DNA of 64,000 nucleotides from Chelativorans sp. AA-79 (GTDB lineage: Bacteria > Pseudomonadota > Alphaproteobacteria > Rhizobiales > Rhizobiaceae): positions 1,690,001 through 1,754,000 of the forward strand of contig NZ_CP120361.1 in NCBI RefSeq assembly GCF_029457495.1, read 5' to 3'. A program made the translations under genes and the position numbers. Of the stretch, positions 1-7,782 are shown in pieces. How positions within the stretch are numbered: position 1 is the stretch's first letter; each line of letters starts with the position of its first letter. The notes beneath the pieces were generated by a model that did not search any database, had not been told where the DNA came from, and saw only the letters and a list, made by a program, of their open reading frames with translations.

Positions 1-306
1 CCTGATGATGACCAGACCTGTCAGCGTATGCAGGAGCGCGAGGCCGCCCACAAGGGCAAGCTTGGCCGAGAGCCAGCCCTCAAAGACGCCGCGGGCGAAA
101 ATGAGAGCGATGCCGGTGCCTATGGCTAGGAAGGCCGCCGGGGAAACAAGCGCCAGATAGGCGAAGCGCACCATCCGCTGCAACCGGAAGAGCTGGTCGG
201 CGTCCTTTACGTGAGCGCGCTGAACGTAAAGACCCGGCAGGCTGACGAGCCCCGCCATCCAGACGGCGATCGCGCCGATATGGACGAGCTTCAGCCATGC
301 GATCAA
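1..306 (-). CDS. HemJ/CopD-like multi-pass membrane protein, N-terminal part, cut by window edge
   Basis: This is an open reading frame of 102 codons running off the left edge. It begins at a TTG (304-306) with a strong AGGGGG ribosome site a few bases upstream; the nearby ATG is in another frame and is closed at once by TGA. The protein starts LIAWLKLVHIGAIAVWMAGL, so the first membrane helix carries a conserved His, as in the HemJ (protoporphyrinogen oxidase) and CopD-like families. A second helix lies around residues 48-65 and a third near the cut end. Those families bind haem or copper and sit in the inner membrane. The neighbouring genes are remnants of a cytochrome-linked dehydrogenase, so an electron-transfer role is possible but is inference. 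The family assignment rests on the N-terminal pattern only. Confidence 0.6.
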   Translation of the reverse strand, partial: MIAWLKLVHIGAIAVWMAGLVSLPGLYVQRAHVKDADQLFRLQRMVRFAYLALVSPAAFLAIGTGIALIFARGVFEGWLSAKLALVGGLALLHTLTGLVIIR

Positions 307-434
307 GGCATGTCCCCCTTTTCACCATGAAAGGCATCCGCATCGGCAACTAAGTCACTAACCTACTCATTCAAGGGGAGTTGTTGCCGGAGGAGGAGTC
401 CGCGGCGGCCGCCGGGCCGCCGCCGCAGAGGGCG

Positions 435-574
435 TCATTGGTTCAGCGCGTTGCGCCAATAAGTTTCGACTTCGTTTTGCTCGATGGATCTGGTCTGGCT
501 TGGGTCGACGAAGTTCTCCTGAGCGACATTCGGAGCCTGCTCCATCGTCGCTTCGTCGACAGGCAGCCGCGGGC
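435..574 (-). pseudogene. C-terminal tail of an unrecognised protein
   Basis: On the minus strand one frame reads PRLPVDEATMEQAPNVAQEN and continues to a TGA at 435-437, ending WRNALNQ. It has no start codon or credible upstream part. The transposase fragment begins exactly where it stops making sense, near 575. It looks like the 3' end of a minus-strand gene separated from the rest by the insertion. I do not recognise the family. It could also be chance coding, because it is only about 46 codons long. Confidence 0.25.
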
Positions 575-575
575 G

Positions 576-840
576 ATGTCGAAATCCTCGACAATCTGGC
601 CCCACAAGAGCCCCAAGGCCGAAGCCGCCATCAAGGCGCGCGGCGCATGGATACTCTTCCTGCCGCCCTATAGCCCCGATCTCAATCCGATCGGAATGGC
701 TTTTCGCCGAGCTGAAGGCTCACCTTCGGGCACGCGCCATCCGCACCATCGACGGTCTCAGGAAGGCCATCGGCGACATCTGTGCCCTCTATTCACCCAC
801 AGAATGCCAGAACTACTTCAAAACCGCCGGATATGTCTGA
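576..840 (+). mobile_element. IS630-family transposase C-terminal remnant, frameshifted
   Basis: Read across three frames, this stretch gives the end of an IS630-type DDE transposase: ILDNLAPHKSPKAEAAIKAR, then WILFLPPYSPDLNPIGMAF, then AELKAHLRARAIRTIDGL and a C-terminus at a TGA (838-840). The segment PPYSPDLNPI is the family hallmark around the last catalytic acid. A frame change lies near 600 (in the run ctggccccacaag) and another near 705 (gctttt). The N-terminal two thirds are missing. No inverted repeats could be identified with confidence. It is a dead fragment, and it marks one flank of the decayed dehydrogenase operon. Confidence 0.8.
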
Positions 841-917
841 ATGCACGTTGCTCTAGTCCGCCGCCGAAAACGGTCGCCCCGCCGGAGGGCTGACCGACGC
901 GCGGATCACAGCGCTGA

Positions 918-1397
918 TCATAGGTCAGTAAACAATGCCCGCTTCCCGGCAGAACTGCAGCGAGATGCGGGACGGATCGGCTGCGTTTCACCGCCGGGGT
1001 CTTCGCCGGGGGGAGCGCCCGCATCAGCGCCTTCGCCGGCAGGTTCCTGTTCGCCGCCGTCCGACGCTAAGCCGTCGATGTCGATGGTCAGCAGGTCACG
1101 ATCAATGACGGTCTCGCTTTCGGAGCGCGCATCCGGTGGCTCCCGCGCGGCCGATGGTTCGTCCCCCGCTTCTGCCGCCTCCGGTCGGTCCACGGCGGAG
1201 GGCGTCGTCTCTGGGGTGCTGGACGCTACTGTGGCGAAATCGTCCTCGGCAAGCTCGGCGCACCGCTCCAGGATGGCGGCCATGGTGTCGCGATTGCCGG
1301 TATCGAACTCCTGCTCGCCCAGATAGATGGGTTGAGCGAAGCTGGTTCCGGCGAGGCCGAAGAGCAGGACGAAGGATAGCTGGACAAGGCGCGACAT
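918..1397 (-). CDS. Small secreted acidic protein, probably frameshifted near its 3' end
   Basis: This is 159 codons with a clear signal peptide (MSRLVQLSFVLLFGLAGTSF, cut after AQ). An N-terminal block contains ILERCAELAE, and a long low-complexity stretch follows, rich in Glu, Ala and Pro. It starts 10 bases after the stop of the cytochrome gene, so it belongs to the same minus-strand operon. The annotated end reads ASRCSSAGKRALFTDL. The next frame instead gives ADPSRISLQFCREAGIVY and a stop at about 930, which looks more like a natural C-terminus. A frameshift near 970 is therefore likely. The function is unknown; position suggests an accessory protein of the dehydrogenase. Confidence 0.5.
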   Translation of the reverse strand: MSRLVQLSFVLLFGLAGTSFAQPIYLGEQEFDTGNRDTMAAILERCAELAEDDFATVASSTPETTPSAVDRPEAAEAGDEPSAAREPPDARSESETVIDRDLLTIDIDGLASDGGEQEPAGEGADAGAPPGEDPGGETQPIRPASRCSSAGKRALFTDL

Positions 1398-1407
1398 AAG
1401 CTAGCCC

Positions 1408-2657
1408 TCAATGTTCGTTGGCAAGGTATTCGCGCATCTCCGCAATCTCCGACGCCGAAACGGAGCCCGCGTTCCTGTCCCCCGACTGGCGGAGGTAGGT
1501 CAGCAGGTCTGCGATCTGGTCGTCGGACAGCTTCCAGGCGAATGGCGGCATGGCAAGCACGCTTGGCGCCGCCTCTGTCGGTTGCGCGCGGGCGCCCCCG
1601 AGAATGATACGGATTGCTGTCGACGGGTCTTCGGCAAGCACCTTGTTCGAGGTTTCGAGCGGGGCAAAGAAATTGGGGACGCCCGAACGATCGGCCGCGT
1701 GGCAGGCCGCGTAGTTGTCGAAGTAGATGCCTTCCCCGGTCTCTACACGCGCGACGTCGGGCTGGTCTTGTTCCTCCCGCGGGTCGTCCTCGAGGCTCTT
1801 GAGGTACGTAGCGATCGCTTCCAGATCGTCCTCGTGCAGGAACTGCGTGGCGATGGCGACCACCTCGCCCATACGCTGCATGGGAGCGGTATGTCTGGCG
1901 CGCCCGTCTCCCAGGAACTCGACGATGTCGCTGTGCTCCCAGTCGACGATACCGCCGTTCTCGCCGCCGAGGATGTTCGGCGCGAACCAATTCTCCAGAA
2001 CGCCGCCGCGCAGATACTCGTCGTCGTCGGCGGCGCCGAGCGCATTCTTGCCCGTGTGGCAGCCGCCGCAATGAAGAGGCCCATCAACAAGATAGCGACC
2101 CCGATTCCATTCCTCCGACCTCTCGGGGCTCGCCACGAACTCCTCGTCGTCGAAGAATAACAGTTTCCAGCCCCACACGGATTGCCGGATACTCAGGGGG
2201 AAGGGGAGATCGTTCTCCGGCAACTCCGACCTAACTGGTTCGAGCGTGCGCAAGTAGGCATAGATCGCATCCGTATCTTCCCGCGTCATCAGCGTGAAAT
2301 AGGGATAGGGCATTGCTGGATAGAGGTGGCGCTCCTCCCGATCGATACCCTCGTTGAGCGCGTTGAAGAAGTCTTCGCGCGACCAGCGACCGAGACCCGT
2401 TTCCTCGTCGGGCGTCAGGTTGGATGAATAGATTGTGCCGAACGGGGTCTCCAGCCCCCGTCCACCGGCAAAAGGCCGGCCGTCATTTTCAAGGTCGGTG
2501 TGGCAAGCCATCAGCCGCCGGCGGTCGTCAGATAGCGGCCGCGTTCCACCTGCGAGTATGAGAGCTCCTGTGCCTGGGCCGCGTCCGCGCTGAATAACAG
2601 CCCCCCGAGCCCGACGGCCGTAGCGATGGAGAGGAATGTGCGCTTGGACGACCTCAT
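1408..2657 (-). pseudogene. Triple-haem c-type cytochrome subunit of a membrane-bound gluconate/alcohol dehydrogenase, broken
   Basis: The natural start is the ATG at 2655-2657, overlapping the GMC stop as ATGA. It gives a signal peptide beginning MRSSKRTFLSIATAVGLGG. The reading then hits TGA at about 2511, in the middle of the first haem site. One missing base turns the expected C-x-x-C-H (CMACH) into a stop, after which the frame continues MACHTDLENDGRPFAGGRG. The second site is intact (CGGCH). The third reads YAACH, with the first Cys replaced by Tyr. Such cytochromes accept electrons from the GMC flavoprotein and pass them to ubiquinone in the membrane. With one frameshift and one lost haem ligand this copy cannot be functional. 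Confidence 0.85.
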
Positions 2658-3230
2658 GTCTGCACCAGTGGATCGCGTTGGCGGAGGTATTGGTTGATGA
2701 TGGCGTCAACCGACCAGTGGGCCAGAGCTCCGACCGTGCCGGTGGGATTGTATCCGGCGTTTTGGGGGAACAGACCGGCACCTGTCACAAACAGGTTCGG
2801 TAGGTCCCAACTCTGGCAGTAGCGGTTGACTGCACTCGTCGTGGGGTCCGTTCCCATGATCGTCCCGCCAGTGTGTGCGTCGTCTGGTAGGGCACCGAAT
2901 CGTACGAGCTGCGCCGCGCGTTGACCTTACCTCTCGTCCGCCCATTCCGCGTGCGATCTGCTCGGCGATGGGCGTTATATGCTGAGTCAGCCGCCGGTCG
3001 TTGAGCGTGAAATCATAGGTCATGCGCAAGAGCGGGCGCCCGTGGACGTCCGTGTAGGTCGGATCAAGATCGAGATAGTTGCTGCGGTGGGCCATTGATG
3101 CGCCGTGCACGCCGACGCTGGTGGTCTTGAGGAAGTTCTCGCGCACCGCGCGCTTCCATCGGCTGCCCCAGTTAGGAAGGCCATCGGGGACGGGGTGGCT
3201 CTCGAACCTCCGATCGCGTTTTTTCAGAGG
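2654..3230 (-). pseudogene. GMC-family flavoprotein subunit (gluconate 2-dehydrogenase-like), C-terminal fragment
   Basis: Only about the last 190 codons remain. From upstream to downstream: LPNWGSRWKRAVRENFLKTT, SNYLDLDPTYTDVHGRPLLR, a frame change near 2940, KVNARRSSYDSVPYQTTHT, another near 2875, then TGGTIMGTDPTTSAVNRYCQ and the GMC C-terminus VTGAGLFPQNAGYNPTGT. The last block holds the His/Asn catalytic region typical of GMC oxidoreductases. The FAD-binding N-terminus is absent. The fragment is joined almost directly to the truncated subunit 3 gene at about 3230, so roughly two thirds of this gene and the end of the preceding one were deleted. It would have oxidised a sugar acid or alcohol in the periplasm. 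Confidence 0.85.
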
Positions 3231-3769
3231 AGGTCGAAGAAGGTTTTCGCCGAGACGCCGTCGAACTCGATCCTTTCCTCGTCCAGGCCGGTGAGGACCT
3301 CGTCCTGTCGCTCTGCCGGGAGTTCAACGAAGGGAGAGTCATGCTCGGTGCGGCAATACGCATCCAGTTCCGCGAGCGCGAGCCTGTAGAGCATCGCCGG
3401 CGGGTGTTCGCTCTGGTAGCCCTGCGTCGCGGCGGCTTCGCCTAACGGCCCCTTCATATACCAGTGCTGGCCACGCCCGTAGAAGCCGGCCATCTGCCGG
3501 TCCAGGAAGGTCACGACGTCGGCTTCCGTGGCGCCCGGCCCGTCGTCGTCGCTGGGAATCAGCCGGGCGCGGATCGCTGCGACGGCCGCGCGTTCGTCCC
3601 GAGTGAAAAAGCGATCGTGGTTGGTTCCGAAATAAGGAGTTTCTCCCTTCAGGGGCGACCACGGCATTCCCTTGCCACGACCGTATTCCGCGGCAAGCAA
3701 GCTAGGTGGTACCGCGAAAGCTGTGCTCCCAAGAAGCAAGAACTGCAGCACGCGGCGTTGAGTTTGCAA
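3224..3769 (-). pseudogene. Gluconate 2-dehydrogenase subunit 3 family protein, C-terminally truncated
   Basis: This is 181 codons with an N-terminal export signal (MQTQRRVLQFLLLGSTAFAV). The body resembles the gluconate 2-dehydrogenase small subunit: TPYFGTNHDRFFTRDERAAV, FLDRQMAGFYGRGQHWYMKG and FDGVSAKTFFDLL. In intact relatives the last motif is followed by roughly 40 more residues. Here a TGA follows at once, and the sequence beyond belongs to the GMC gene, so this is the left edge of the internal deletion. The subunit normally supports maturation and export of the flavoprotein. It is the first gene of the decayed operon. Confidence 0.85.
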
Positions 3770-4133
3770 ACAAGAAACATCCTCTCTTCCCGGGGCATAA
3801 CCGGAGATATGGAGGTTCGTTCCTCTTCCCCACCCAAAAAATGGCTAGACGATCCGCTAAAAGGCTGGCCTGCACCGACAGGTCCTGCACTCGGACCCGT
3901 TGCGGAACCAACACACGCGCCAAGATGCCAGAGGCGGCGGCATTCCGAAATCTATGACTCTACTGCCAAGCAGGTCTTTGCCGCCCACGCGGCAGTGGCG
4001 GACGCGAAGGACCGAGCCGGAGGATGTCGTTGCAGCCATCTGGCGGAGTGACCGAGCCGGACTGCCCATTGCGCAGGCTGCACGCGCCGACGCGACGGCT
4101 TTTGCCGCATGACGGCAGGAGAAACCCTTGGGG
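3770..4133. other. Gene-free stretch between dehydrogenase remnant and IS3 remnant
   Basis: No credible gene was found on either strand. Short open frames here show no recognisable motif. The right part may contain the degraded 3' end of the neighbouring IS3-type element, but no terminal repeat could be fixed. The promoter of the former dehydrogenase operon should lie here on the minus strand; I did not find convincing -35/-10 boxes. Confidence 0.4.
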
Positions 4134-4475
4134 TTAGATCGAGGCCCAGAAACACTTTGACTGAGCCGCGAGTTTTTCGCTTCGCCCGTAGGACCCGCCG
4201 GAATGGCGGAGCCCGCCCAGGCGCCGGCAAAGGCGTAAGCCAGCCGCAAGGGAACTGCTGCTTGTTTTGTTGCCGATCACGCTGTGCGGGCGGACAGTGG
4301 TGTAGTCCTTGCGCCATTCCTCCATCTTTGAGCGGGCATCGTCAAGGCTGAGGAACCAGTGGGCGTTGAGGCATTCGGCCCGGAACTTGCCATTGGACGA
4401 CTCGATGAAGGCGTTGTCCGTGGGCTTTCCGGGGCGGGAGAAGTCGAGCTCCACACCGCGCTGATAGGCCCACAA
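4134..4475 (-). pseudogene. IS3-family transposase OrfB, C-terminal fragment
   Basis: The frame carries the well-known end of the IS3 integrase: LDFSRPGKPTDNAFIESSNG, then FRAECLNAHWFLSLDDARSK and YTTVRPHSVIGNKT. It includes the last catalytic Glu in AFIES. After NKT the reading departs from the family, which suggests a frameshift near 4265. Upstream, the frame opens only about 20 bases after the orfA stop, leaving out the usual N-terminal integrase half. It is not functional. Confidence 0.85.
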
Positions 4476-4495
4476 GCCGGCGCCGGCGGCAGGCC

Positions 4496-4760
4496 TTAGA
4501 GCTTTCGCTTGAGAACGTCCTGCAGCATCGCCGTGTCGAGCGACAGGTCCGCCACGATCTTCTTCACCCGGGTGTTCTCGTCCTCGAGTGACGCATGCGC
4601 TTCACCTCCGACGGCGTCAGCCCGCCGTAGCGCTTGCGCCAATTATAGAACGTGGCGTCGGAGATGCCGGCCTTGCGACAGACCTCCGCCACCGGCGTGC
4701 ACTCATCGCCTGGCGCAGGATGAAGGCGATTTGCGCTTCCGAGGACTTCGACTTCTTCAT
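4496..4760 (-). pseudogene. IS3-family OrfA, frameshifted
   Basis: It starts at the ATG 4758-4760 with MKKSKSSEAQIAFILRQA. A frame change near 4705 leads to TPVAEVCRKAGISDATFYNW and RKRYGGLTPSEVKRMR. A second frame change near 4590 leads to the usual end MLQDVLKRKL and TAA at 4496-4498. The middle block is the helix-turn-helix typical of IS3 OrfA. At least two frameshifts make it a pseudogene. Confidence 0.85.
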
Positions 4761-4863
4761 GGAATTCTCCCTCTCGCAATCCGCGGATCATAATCTGGAA
4801 AATTCAGCTCCGAACCGGTCCGAAAAGCGGGGAGCAGGCAGGACGCTTGACTTTCTTGTCTTA

Positions 4864-4874
4864 TGGTATGACAA
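4864..4874. promoter_or_regulatory. GntR/FadR-subfamily operator candidate upstream of the TRAP operon
   Basis: The sequence TGGTATGACAA fits the published FadR-subfamily consensus TNGTNNNACNA at every fixed position. It lies inside a wider inverted repeat, TTGTC-N9-GACAA (4856-4874), about 30 bases before the TRAP binding-protein start at 4906. A GntR/FCD regulator is encoded 4 kb downstream at 8648, at the end of the same gene run. Binding of that regulator here is inference. Confidence 0.55.
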
Positions 4875-4905
4875 ATGAGAGTGGATGTGAAAGGGAGGAT
4901 ATTCC

Positions 4906-5895
4906 ATGTTCAAATCACTTTTGACGACCTGTGCCTTACTCGGCCTCGCAACGGCACCGGCGATCGCGCAGGACACAAAGACGATCCGCTTTGGCTTCTC
5001 ATCGGTGAAGGATCTGGAAAACGACAATGGCGCTGCGGCCATCCTGTTCGAGCAGTACGTCGAGACCCACAGCGACACGCTCGAAGTGGAGATATATGGC
5101 TCGAGCGAGATTGGTGACGATCAGGACGTGATCCAAGCCCTGCAACTGGGTTCGGGCGCGACGATGCATATCGGCGGCACCGCGACCTACAATACCTTTG
5201 TCCCGAGGGCTGGCGTTCTCGATCTGCCGTTCCTGTGGACGGACTATGCCCACGCCGGACGGGCGCTCGACGGGGATGCCGGTGCGGAACTGGCCGCCGA
5301 TTTCGAACAGGCCGGTTTCAAGGTTCTGGGCTATGGATTTTCCTGGGGCTACCGCAACGTCGTGACCAACGGTGTGGCGGTGACCGAGCCCGAAGATCTC
5401 AAGGGACTGAAACTGCGTACCATTCAGTCGCCGATCTATGTCGCGGCGCTCAACGCCATGGGCGCGAACGCGACCCCGATGGGCTTTGACGAAGTCTATA
5501 CTGCTTTGCAGACCAAAGTACTCGACGGTTTCGAGCACGCCGCCTCGATGGTCTATTCCTCAAAACTCTACGAAGTGACGGATCATGTGGCTCTGACACG
5601 GCACCTGTTCGGCCCCACGGTCATGACCTACTCGCTGCCGCTCTGGAATCAGCTGGCCGAAGAGGAACGCCAAGTCGTTCAGGACGCCGCCGACTTCGCG
5701 CTCGAAATTGCCCGGGCCATGGCGCCGGGTCGCGAGCAGGAGGCTCTCGACAAGCTGGTGGAAGAAGGGATGACGATCACCGAGGTCGACACCAGTCCAT
5801 TCATGGAAGCTGCTCAGCCGCTGCAGGATGAACTTGCGGGCACGATCGACGCTTCTGATCTGCTCGAACAGATTAGGGCCGCTGCTGAACAATAG
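4906..5895 (+). CDS. TRAP transporter substrate-binding protein, DctP family
   Basis: This is 329 residues with a signal peptide (MFKSLLTTCALLGLATAPAI, then AQ). The body is a DctP-type periplasmic binding protein: FGFSSVKDLENDNGAAAILF at the N-terminus, LDLPFLWTDYAHA, and the ligand-carboxylate region LKGLKLRTIQSPIYVAALNA, with the conserved Arg near residue 171 that normally salt-bridges an acid ligand. GFDEVYTALQTKVLDGFEHA follows. It delivers an organic or sugar acid to the DctQM permease encoded next. A ribosome site (GGGAGG) lies 7 bases before the ATG. The downstream SDR and FCD-type GntR regulator favour a sugar-acid-like ligand, which is inference. Confidence 0.95.
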   Translation: MFKSLLTTCALLGLATAPAIAQDTKTIRFGFSSVKDLENDNGAAAILFEQYVETHSDTLEVEIYGSSEIGDDQDVIQALQLGSGATMHIGGTATYNTFVPRAGVLDLPFLWTDYAHAGRALDGDAGAELAADFEQAGFKVLGYGFSWGYRNVVTNGVAVTEPEDLKGLKLRTIQSPIYVAALNAMGANATPMGFDEVYTALQTKVLDGFEHAASMVYSSKLYEVTDHVALTRHLFGPTVMTYSLPLWNQLAEEERQVVQDAADFALEIARAMAPGREQEALDKLVEEGMTITEVDTSPFMEAAQPLQDELAGTIDASDLLEQIRAAAEQ

Positions 5896-5903
5896 GCTGC
5901 GGT

Positions 5904-5938
5904 GATCGGACGGCCTGTCGCGTGCGGGCCGTCCGGTC
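5904..5938 (+). promoter_or_regulatory. Intercistronic hairpin between dctP-like and dctQ-like genes
   Basis: There is a 12-pair stem with an 11-base loop: GATCGGACGGCC pairs with GGCCGTCCGGTC, with one G-U pair. It stands 9 bases after the binding-protein stop and 20 bases before the small-permease start. No U-tract follows, so it is not a classical terminator. Such stems usually protect the upstream message and raise binding protein over permease. Confidence 0.6.
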
Positions 5939-5957
5939 TTGCCTCAGGGAGGGTATC

Positions 5958-6449
5958 ATGACCCGTATGCTCGACGGCATTGATCGGCTGGTCGAAGCGC
6001 TTGTCGTCATTTGCTTTGGTGCCATCGTCCTTGTGGGCGCGGCACAAGTGTTCAACCGGTATTTCTTCAACTTCTCACTTAGCTGGAGCGAAGAGTTTCA
6101 GCGCTACGGCCAGATCTGGATGATCTTTCTGGCGATCCCCGTCGCCTACCGTCGAGGCATGCACATCGGCATGGAGACCCTGCACCCGATTCTATCGGAC
6201 ACGGGCCGCCGTGTCTTTCTCGCCGTTGTCGATATTCTCTGGCTCGCGCTGGCCGTAGCGATGCTGACCGGACTTGAGCGTCTGGTCCAGGTCCTGCAAA
6301 TGCAACGAAGTCCCGGCCTGGGGCTGCCCATGCACTGGGTGTATGGCGGCATGATCCTGGGGGCGCTTTATATGGCGTTCGTCGCCGTGCGCCGACTGGC
6401 CGCCAACGCCATGGGCCAGAATCCCGATCGCAGAATCGAGCAGGCGTAA
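5958..6449 (+). CDS. TRAP transporter small permease, DctQ family
   Basis: This is 163 residues with four predicted membrane helices. The ATG at 5958 follows a GGGAGGG ribosome site; an earlier in-frame ATG at 5922 lies inside the hairpin region and lacks one. The family motif around helix 2 is clear: NRYFFNFSLSWSEEFQRYG, then the IWMIFLAIPVAYRRG segment. DctQ forms the membrane complex with DctM and contacts the loaded binding protein. The next gene begins 5 bases after its stop. Confidence 0.93.
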   Translation: MTRMLDGIDRLVEALVVICFGAIVLVGAAQVFNRYFFNFSLSWSEEFQRYGQIWMIFLAIPVAYRRGMHIGMETLHPILSDTGRRVFLAVVDILWLALAVAMLTGLERLVQVLQMQRSPGLGLPMHWVYGGMILGALYMAFVAVRRLAANAMGQNPDRRIEQA

Positions 6450-6454
6450 GCATC

Positions 6455-7750
6455 ATGATGCTAATCGTCCTGTTTGCCGTCCTCCTGGCGCTTATCTTTC
6501 TGGGCGTTCCGATCATCCTGACGCTGGGCCTGATCGGCCTTGGCGGGATCCTGCTCGTTCCTGAACTGGTTCTGGCGCTCTACCCCCAAAAAATGTTTTC
6601 AACCCTCGACTCCTTCAGCCTCCTGGCCCTGCCTTATTTTATCCTGGCCGGCGAGCTCATGCTGCGCGGGGGGATCAGCAGGAAGCTCGTGGATTTCGCC
6701 GAGACCGTGGTCGGTCATTTGAGGGGCGGGCTGGCCCAGGCCAACATCGTCGCCAGTATGGTGTTTTCCGGCGTTTCGGGATCCTCCACTGCCGACACCT
6801 CTGCGATCGGCTCGGTGCTTATCCCGGCGATGAAGGAAAAGGGCTACAAGGCCGGATATGCCGCAGCGATCACCGCAACCAGCGGCACGATCGGCGCCAT
6901 CATCCCTCCCTCCATGACCATGATCGTTTATGGCGCGCTGGCCAATGTCTCGGTGGGCGGGCTGTTCTTGGGCGGCATTGTCCCGGGAATCCTGATCGGT
7001 CTGGCGCTGATGGGTGTCGTTTATATCCAATCGCGCTCCGCGTCCCGATATCCGGAGATGCAGACCGGCGACGGCCAGTTCTCGGCGCGGGCGGTGCTGA
7101 GAGCCTCGCTCAAGGTCTGGGCGGCGCTGCTTGCGCCCCTTATCATTGTGGGCGGAATTCTGGGCGGCGTGTTCACGGCGACCGAGGCCGGGGTGGTGGC
7201 CTGCGTTTATTCTTTCCTGATCTCGTTCTTCGTCTACCGCACCATCCGGCTTGCCGATCTGCCCCGCATATTGCTCGCCGCCGCGATGACCACTTGCATG
7301 GTCTCGGGCATCATCGCGCTGGCGGGCGGGTTCGGCTGGCTGCTGGCCTATCTCAACTTCAACAAGGTCGTGCTGTCCACGATTCTCGGCCTCACCGATG
7401 AACCGATGGTCGTTTTCGCGCTGCTCATGGCGGCCATGCTGGTGCTGACTATGTTCGTGGACAGCATGGCCGTGCTCATCATCATGGTGCCGTTGGCCGT
7501 CTATATCGGCCAGACTTTTGGTCTCGATCAGTTCCAGCTCGGCGTGGCGCTGGTCATGGCCACCCAGATCGGCTCGACAACGCCGCCGGTCGCCGTGCTG
7601 CTGTTTGTGGCCTCCAGCATCGCCAAGTGCCGGTACAGCGAGACCGTGCGCTTCGTCTGGCCGTTCATCGCCGCCGAAATCCTGGTGCTGGTGCTCGTCA
7701 TGCTCTTCAAGCCGCTTGCCAGCGCGATCCCGCAATGGGCTCTCGGCTAA
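6455..7750 (+). CDS. TRAP transporter large permease, DctM family
   Basis: This is 431 residues, the usual length, mostly hydrophobic, with about twelve helices. Family signatures include ILAGELMLRGGISRKLVDFA, MVFSGVSGSSTADTSAIGSV and GTIGAIIPPSMTMIVYGALA, the last two being the Na+/substrate-site loops. It is the transport subunit, driving uptake with the sodium or proton gradient. It follows the DctQ gene closely and is followed 32 bases later by the SDR gene, so all four are probably one transcript. Confidence 0.95.
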   Translation: MMLIVLFAVLLALIFLGVPIILTLGLIGLGGILLVPELVLALYPQKMFSTLDSFSLLALPYFILAGELMLRGGISRKLVDFAETVVGHLRGGLAQANIVASMVFSGVSGSSTADTSAIGSVLIPAMKEKGYKAGYAAAITATSGTIGAIIPPSMTMIVYGALANVSVGGLFLGGIVPGILIGLALMGVVYIQSRSASRYPEMQTGDGQFSARAVLRASLKVWAALLAPLIIVGGILGGVFTATEAGVVACVYSFLISFFVYRTIRLADLPRILLAAAMTTCMVSGIIALAGGFGWLLAYLNFNKVVLSTILGLTDEPMVVFALLMAAMLVLTMFVDSMAVLIIMVPLAVYIGQTFGLDQFQLGVALVMATQIGSTTPPVAVLLFVASSIAKCRYSETVRFVWPFIAAEILVLVLVMLFKPLASAIPQWALG

Positions 7751-7782
7751 CAGATCAATCATACCCGCAAAAGGAAAGTTGG

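Larger units (their letters stand above)
4134..4760 (-). mobile_element. IS3-family insertion sequence remnant with internal deletion
   Basis: On the minus strand there is a damaged orfA (helix-turn-helix protein) directly followed by only the C-terminal part of orfB (DDE integrase). The first half to two thirds of orfB, with its first catalytic Asp residues, is missing. A living element would be about twice this length. Terminal inverted repeats and a target duplication could not be identified, so the outer ends are only approximate. It lies on the opposite flank of the dead dehydrogenase operon from the IS630 fragment. Confidence 0.8.

Noticed and set aside
6599..7762. Long minus-strand open frame rich in His, Gln, Asp and Arg
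   Set aside because: It is the antisense of the DctM permease; composition is typical of the shadow of a hydrophobic protein and shows no motif.
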